A stretch of DNA of 64,000 nucleotides from CAWKOH01 sp963851245 (GTDB taxonomy: Bacteria > Actinomycetota > Acidimicrobiia > Acidimicrobiales > Palsa-688), in contig CAWKOH010000012.1 of NCBI GenBank assembly GCA_963851245.1, positions 1 through 64,000 of the forward strand. The letters are read 5' to 3'. Every line of letters starts with the position of its first letter. Position 1 is the first letter of the stretch. Below are positions 60,165 through 64,000 of the stretch, one piece after another. The translations under genes and the position numbers were made by a program. The notes beneath the pieces were generated by a model that searched no databases, was not told the DNA's origin, and was given only the letters and a program-made list of their open reading frames with translations.

Positions 60165-60758
60165 ATGGCGGCCCGCGGCCTTCCGGATCTCTCCCTCACC
60201 GAGTGGGCTGTACTAGCCGTAGCGGCGGAACAGCCGACGTACGGATTTGCCATCGCCAAAGAGCTGTCCACGGATGGCGACTTGGGCCGCATCTGGACCG
60301 TACCCCGACCTCTTGTTTACCGAGCCCTGGAATCTCTCGGGCGGCGCCGCTTGATCGAGGCCCTTGGCGAAGAGGCTGGCGATCGGGGTCCTAGCCGGAC
60401 TCGAATTCGTGCGACCCGGAGCGGGAAGGCAGCCGTCACGCGCTGGCTAGCGACACCAACGCCTCATGTCAGGGATCTGCGGACCCGACTTCTGCTCCAG
60501 CTCAGGCTTCTCGACAGAAGGCACGCTGACCTGCTCCCTCTGGCCGCCGACCAGCTCGAACAGTTGGCGCCCATCCTCACCAGCCTCGAGCAGCGGACGA
60601 GATCCACATCTGGATTCGACAACCTGCTCGCAACCTGGCGTTATGAATCGGCGCAAGCAGCCGCCCGAACGCTGCAACAGCTCATCACACGACCGGCAAC
60701 CGTGTCAGTCGCTCCGGGACAGGTCCCCGAAAGCCGGCAGTCCGAGTATCACCCGTGA
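60165..60758 (+). CDS. PadR family transcriptional regulator
   Basis: The 197-residue protein begins with the PadR winged HTH: LSLTEWAVLAVAAEQPTYGFAIAKELSTDGDLGRIWTVPRPLVYRALESLGRRRLIEAL, then the wing R-T-R-I-R-A-T-R-S-G. A C-terminal helical domain (RDLRTRLLLQLRLLDRRHADLLPLAADQLEQLAPIL) follows for dimerisation. It is the last gene of the molybdate neighbourhood and could regulate it, but no operator was seen. The ATG at 60165 is preferred to an upstream start at 60132. Confidence 0.85.
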   Translation: MAARGLPDLSLTEWAVLAVAAEQPTYGFAIAKELSTDGDLGRIWTVPRPLVYRALESLGRRRLIEALGEEAGDRGPSRTRIRATRSGKAAVTRWLATPTPHVRDLRTRLLLQLRLLDRRHADLLPLAADQLEQLAPILTSLEQRTRSTSGFDNLLATWRYESAQAAARTLQQLITRPATVSVAPGQVPESRQSEYHP

Positions 60759-60823
60759 GCGCCGCGTTGCCAATTGAGCGTCAAAGGTGAACCATGGTCT
60801 GCGGCATGGTCGAGGCGCACCAT

Positions 60824-61108
60824 GGCATAGTGACCGGGCGGCTCGAGATTCGCCGTCCTACCGAAGCGGATCGTCCTCGCTTCGTTGAACTCTTCCGCAA
60901 CCACGTTTTTCATGGTCTTTTCCGACGGCGTCACGTCGAAGGATCAGGCGAACATGAGATTCCAGGCAATACACGGGCGAGATTCTCGGAATCATCTCAT
61001 CCGGAGAACGGCGCCTCGAAGGGTGTGATCCTGAAACTTGGTTTCGGTTACTGGAAGCGCGCACCGGTAAAGGGTGAGCTATGCGACCTCTACCGCCTAG
61101 GAGTCTGA
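60824..61108 (+). pseudogene. GNAT acetyltransferase remnant, middle deleted
   Basis: The frame starts with the N-terminal strand and helix of a RimJ-type GNAT enzyme (VTGRLEIRRPTEADRPRFVELF). A one-base change of frame gives FFMVFSDGVTSKDQANMRF, the next segment of the same family. The acetyl-CoA-binding part with R/Q-x-x-G-x-G/A is missing. The last segment (PENGASKGVILKLGFGYWKRAPVKGELCDLYRLG) is the normal C-terminus. About 75 residues are lost. Non-functional remnant. Confidence 0.75.
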
Positions 61109-61451
61109 CGGTCACTGGAATCCGAGTGCCGGCGCCGGCGACGTCGGGGTGTCTCGGACCGGCAGGCGACAGAACGCAACAACGGTTGCCGGAAAGGGCC
61201 GACCCTCGCTGCGTTACGTATGAATATCGAACCTAACGGCGCGAAGGTGGTCTCTGAAATCCGACCGCTGCTGCGTTCTGGCGAAACTCCCAGGTCCTCC
61301 GGATTGAACGGCCTGGAGAAGGAGTGTCAAACGCGGGCGTCCTGCCCCTCGGAAAGGAAGCGCGAGCTTCGATGGCGGCATGGATCACCGAGCACCCCTC
61401 ACGATTGACCGTGATCAAAGGACGGATAAGGCGGCTAGCATCCGATTGGTG
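61109..61451. other. Region upstream of metY, no riboswitch recognised
   Basis: About 343 bases. I looked for an S-adenosylmethionine riboswitch, expected in front of some metY genes, and could not identify its conserved cores. A TTGACC hexamer near 61404 followed after 16 bases by TAAGGC (about 61426) is a weak promoter candidate. Confidence 0.4.
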
Positions 61452-62745
61452 GAGGATCATCAGTGGGGCTTCCGGACCAGGGCGGTCCACGCCGGCAACC
61501 GGCCTGACTCGGCGACCGGGGCCAGGGCAGTGCCGATCTACCAGACCACCAGCTTCGTGTTCGAAGACGTCGCCGACGCGGCCGACCTTTTCGCCCTGCA
61601 GAAGTACGGCAACATCTACACTCGGATTGCCAACCCGACGGTAGCCGCTTTCGAGGAGCGCATGGCCAGCCTCGAAGGGGGCATCGGTGGGGTGGCCACC
61701 TCGAGCGGGCAGGCGGCGGAACTGCTCGTGTTCACGGCCCTGGCCGGAGCAGGGGATCACATCGTGTCCAGCTCGGCGCTGTACGGCGGCACTCACAGCC
61801 TGCTTGACGTCAGCCTGCGGCGGCTCGGCATCGAGACCACTTTTGTGGCTCCTGACGACCCGGCTGCCTTCGCCGCCGCCATCCGCCCCGAGACCAAGGC
61901 GTTGTACACCGAGATCGTGGCCAACCCTTCGGGGGTCGTGGCCGACGTGGCCGCCCTGGCCGACGCCGCCCACGAGGTGGGCATACCGCTGGTCGTCGAC
62001 TCGACCCTCGCCAGCCCGCACCTCTGCCGCCCCTTCGAGCACGGAGCCGACGTGGTGGTTCATTCGGCGACCAAGTTCATCGGGGGCCACGGGACCTCGA
62101 TGGGCGGCGTCGTGGTGGAAAGCGGTCGCTTCGACTGGGCCAACGGCCGTTTCCCCCGTATGACCGAACCCGTGGCCGGGTACGGCGGACTTGCGATACT
62201 GGGACAACTTCGGCGAGTACGGATTCTGCACCCAGCTGCGCGTCGAGCAACTTCGGGACTTCGGAACCTGCTTGGCCCCTCTCAACGCCTTCCTGCTGCT
62301 TCAGGGCCTGGAGACGCTGCCGCTCCGCATGGAAGCCCATGTCGCCAATGCGGTGGGGCTTGCCGAGCATCTGGCCGGGCATCCCGCCGTGGCCTGGGTC
62401 TCCTACGCCGGGCTCGAGTACCTCGCCCTACCATGCGCTGGCCCGTCGTTATTGCCGCCACGGCCCCGGGGCGGTCTTCTCCTTCGGGGTCAAAGGGGGC
62501 TACGCCGGTGGTCAGGCCTTCATCGAGGCAGTGGAGTTGGCCAGTCACCTGGCCAACGTCGGCGATACCCGAACGCTCGTGATCCACCCGCCTCCACCAC
62601 CCACCGCCGACTATCCGACGAGGATCAGCTGGCTGCGGGGGTCGGGCCCGACCTGGTCCGGGTTTCGGTCGGCATCGAGGATCTCGACGACATCATCTGG
62701 GACTTCGAACGGGCCCTGGACGCCGCGATCAAGGCGGCCGAATGA
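61452..62745 (+). CDS. metY: O-acetylhomoserine sulfhydrylase-like PLP enzyme, three frameshifts
   Basis: The protein belongs to the Cys/Met metabolism PLP family. It has GFRTRAVHAGNRPDSATGARAVPIYQTTSFVFED, the YTRIANPTVAAFEERMASLEGG and SSGQAAELLVFTAL segments, and the PLP lysine in HSATKFIGGHGTSMGG. The frame changes at about 62195 (then DNFGEYGFCTQLRVEQLRDFGTCLAPLNAFLLLQGLETLPLRM), at about 62435 (then YHALARRYCRHGPGAVFSFGVKGG) and at about 62600 (then EDQLAAGVGPDLVRVSVGIEDLDDIIWDFERAL). Joined, it is a complete enzyme of about 430 residues. It makes homocysteine from O-acetylhomoserine and sulfide. GTG at 61452 is the likely start. It overlaps the CoA-binding gene (ATGA). Confidence 0.88.
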
Positions 62746-63283
62746 CACCGGACTCCGCCATCTCCGAGTCCGTGAGTGCAGACACCTGGACTCCGCCGTC
62801 GGCACAGGAGCGCCTGCGGATCCTCAACCGGACACGCACCATCGCCGTGGTCGGGGCTTCCTCCAACCCGGCTCGGCCCAGCTATTTCGTGGCGACCTAC
62901 CTTCTCAGCTCCAGCACCGACTACACCGTGTGGTTTGTCAACCCGCGGGAGAAGAACCGATACTTGGCCATCAGGTATACCCCACGCTGGCCGACTTGCC
63001 AGCGTCTCCCGACCTGGTCGACGTGTTCCGCCGTGCCGACGACCTGCCTCGGGTGGCGTCCGAAGCCGTGGCCGCCCGGGCTCGCACCTTCTGGGCTCAG
63101 CTCGGACTGTGGAACGACGAGGCCGCCGAGATCGCCTTCCGGGGCGGCCTGTCGGTGGTGATGAACCGTTGCGTGAAGATAGAGCACGCCCGTTTCGCCG
63201 GTGGCTTGCACCTGGCCGGCTTCGACACCGGGGTGATCAACTCGAAGCGGGCCCGCCGCCCCGGACCGGCTGGCCCGCGCTAG
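62742..63283 (+). CDS. CoA-binding domain protein (YccU-like), one frameshift
   Basis: The first part reads RTIAVVGASSNPARPSYFVATYLL and TVWFVNPREKNRYLAI, the Rossmann-type CoA-binding domain with G-A-S-x-x-P. At about 62973 the frame changes and continues VYPTLADLPASPDLVDVFRRADDLPRVASEAVAARARTFWAQLGLWNDEAAEIAFRGGLSVVMNRCVKIEHAR. Joined, it is a normal protein of about 180 residues. In actinobacteria and other groups this gene often follows metY; here they overlap by four bases. Function unknown; a CoA or acyl-CoA related role is inferred from the fold. Confidence 0.85.
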
Positions 63284-64000
63284 TAGCCCCCCGCTGTCCG
63301 ATACTCAGGCAGACGTTCGCGGTCTGGTCGAGGTATGCGACCAGGTGAGCGCTCAGGTCCCGGGCGTCGTCGCCGGCGCCGTCGATGAAGGTCGATTTGC
63401 GGCGCCGTAAGAACGTGGCGCTCATGAGGTACACCCCGGGAACCGAGGTGACTCCACCATCGTGGCGAACCCGGCCCTTGCCGTCGAGGGCCGGGAGGTG
63501 CAACCAGGGGTACTCGGGTCGGTAGCCCGTCGCCCAGATGATCGTCTTGATTTCCGATCGCATCGACATCAAAAGGGGGGGTGACGGTGGCACTCGGGTT
63601 GGCACCGGCCGCTCGGGTGGTTCCGCCTCTCGATCGAGCCCGCTTTCGCTAGCCCACTCGTCGAGGGAATCGAGTAGGCGGCCGAGTTTGAGATCAGCCA
63701 GCGCGCACTGGTTCGGGAGAGAACCTGAGAACTGCGCCGTCCCCTCAGCGGTGACACCGGCCAGCCGTCCCACGATCCGGACGCCGATCTCCTGGAGCGA
63801 GTTGAGGTCGACGGTGGCTCGCCGCGGCAGAACCGACGAGTTGGAACGACGCCACGTTGCGGGCTCGGATGATGTCATCCACCTCGTCGTAGCGCTCGTT
63901 GAGTATGCCGGCGGCGTCGAGCCACCACATGATGTCCATCCCCCGATAGAGCCGGGGCAGCCGGACGTGACTGCCCACCGCCAGGGTCACCTGGCGCCCC
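63237..64000 (-). CDS. Flavin-containing monooxygenase-like protein, 5' end beyond the window, frameshifted
   Basis: The visible part is the C-terminal half of an FMO/YlaL-type NADPH-dependent oxygenase. It has LAVGSHVRLPRLYRGMDIMWWLDAAGI (right edge), then in another frame VDLNSLQEIGVRIVGRLAGV and finally the signature KTIIWATGYRPEYPWLHLPALDGKGRVRHDGGVTSVPGVYLMS. The end is FLRRRKSTFIDGAGDDARDLSAHLV. The frame changes near 63840 and may also be disturbed near the G run at 63574-63580. The N-terminal FAD and NADPH sites lie off the window. It converges with the CoA-binding gene (overlap about 47 bases). Confidence 0.85.

Noticed and set aside
61109..61451. S-adenosylmethionine riboswitch in front of metY
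   Set aside because: Expected by context, but the conserved core motifs were not found by eye.

Overview
The window is GC-rich (roughly 65%), densely coded DNA from an actinobacterium. Supporting signs: a clpS gene followed by a DUF2017 gene, a Mycobacterium-type Sdh1 succinate dehydrogenase (single 275-residue membrane subunit), a split-F420/flavin PPOX-family protein, a TIGR03086-type DinB-fold protein, the CtaA/CtaB/ABC-transporter neighbourhood, and many GTG/TTG starts. A deep-branching group such as Acidimicrobiia is my best guess, but this is inference. No rRNA operon, CRISPR array or intact mobile element is visible.

Layout. 0.4-4.5 kb: lgt, a PstS remnant, a broken RCC1-repeat lipoprotein, a small membrane protein divergent from a MarR regulator. 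4.9-9.4 kb: an XRE-cupin regulator, tRNA-Phe and tRNA-Asp, and the sdhC-A-B operon with a LysR gene divergent to it. 10.4-15.8 kb: rhomboid protease, histidine phosphatase, and two ABC-2 type exporters arranged back to back. 15.8-21.2 kb: ctaB divergent from ctaA, then clpS, DUF2017, a PPOX protein, an alpha/beta hydrolase, a peptidase-E-like/CysS-tail fusion and tRNA-Glu. 21.4-28.3 kb: an S8 protease fused head-to-tail with a decayed cyclase-ATPase-TPR gene, then a histidine kinase, response regulator and MMPL transporter. 28.3-36.2 kb: two ion channels, membrane proteins, a miniature PhoU, DedA, an HD protein and a large acyltransferase-SGNH protein. 36.2-53.2 kb: a looser accessory stretch with DinB-fold proteins, arsenate-reductase genes, a TPR-cyclase, acyl-CoA dehydrogenase, a kinase-like ATPase, VOC proteins, a secreted protein, small regulators, a quinone oxidoreductase and an integrase stub beside tRNA-Lys. 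53.3-64 kb: aldehyde dehydrogenase plus a fragment of a second copy, an M24 peptidase, a molybdate/tungstate locus (fused permease-ATPase, TrmO, lipoprotein binding protein, Mop, PadR regulator), MetY, a CoA-binding protein and a partial flavin monooxygenase.

How the genes work together. Lgt would lipidate the two visible lipoproteins (the RCC1 protein and the molybdate-binding protein). sdhCAB and ctaA/ctaB serve aerobic respiration, and the flanking ABC exporters are a recurrent actinobacterial neighbour of heme A synthesis. The molybdate locus contains uptake, storage and a possible regulator. Five short palindromes sit just upstream of regulator genes or regulated genes and are credible operators.

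The most unusual property is the state of the genes. About a dozen otherwise well-conserved genes, including ctaA, metY and a response regulator, carry one or more one-base frameshifts, some at G or C homopolymers, which looks like residual sequencing error. Separately, several genes keep recognisable start and end portions but lack the middle (PhoU, a GNAT acetyltransferase, the cyclase-ATPase), and others survive only as one end (PstS, aldehyde dehydrogenase, integrase, a SnoaL-like protein). Those cannot be explained by single-base errors. I did not find a convincing intact new defence or biosynthetic system; the best leads are the S8-protease/cyclase-ATPase junction, the fused molybdate transporter with TrmO, and the peptidase-E/CysS fusion.
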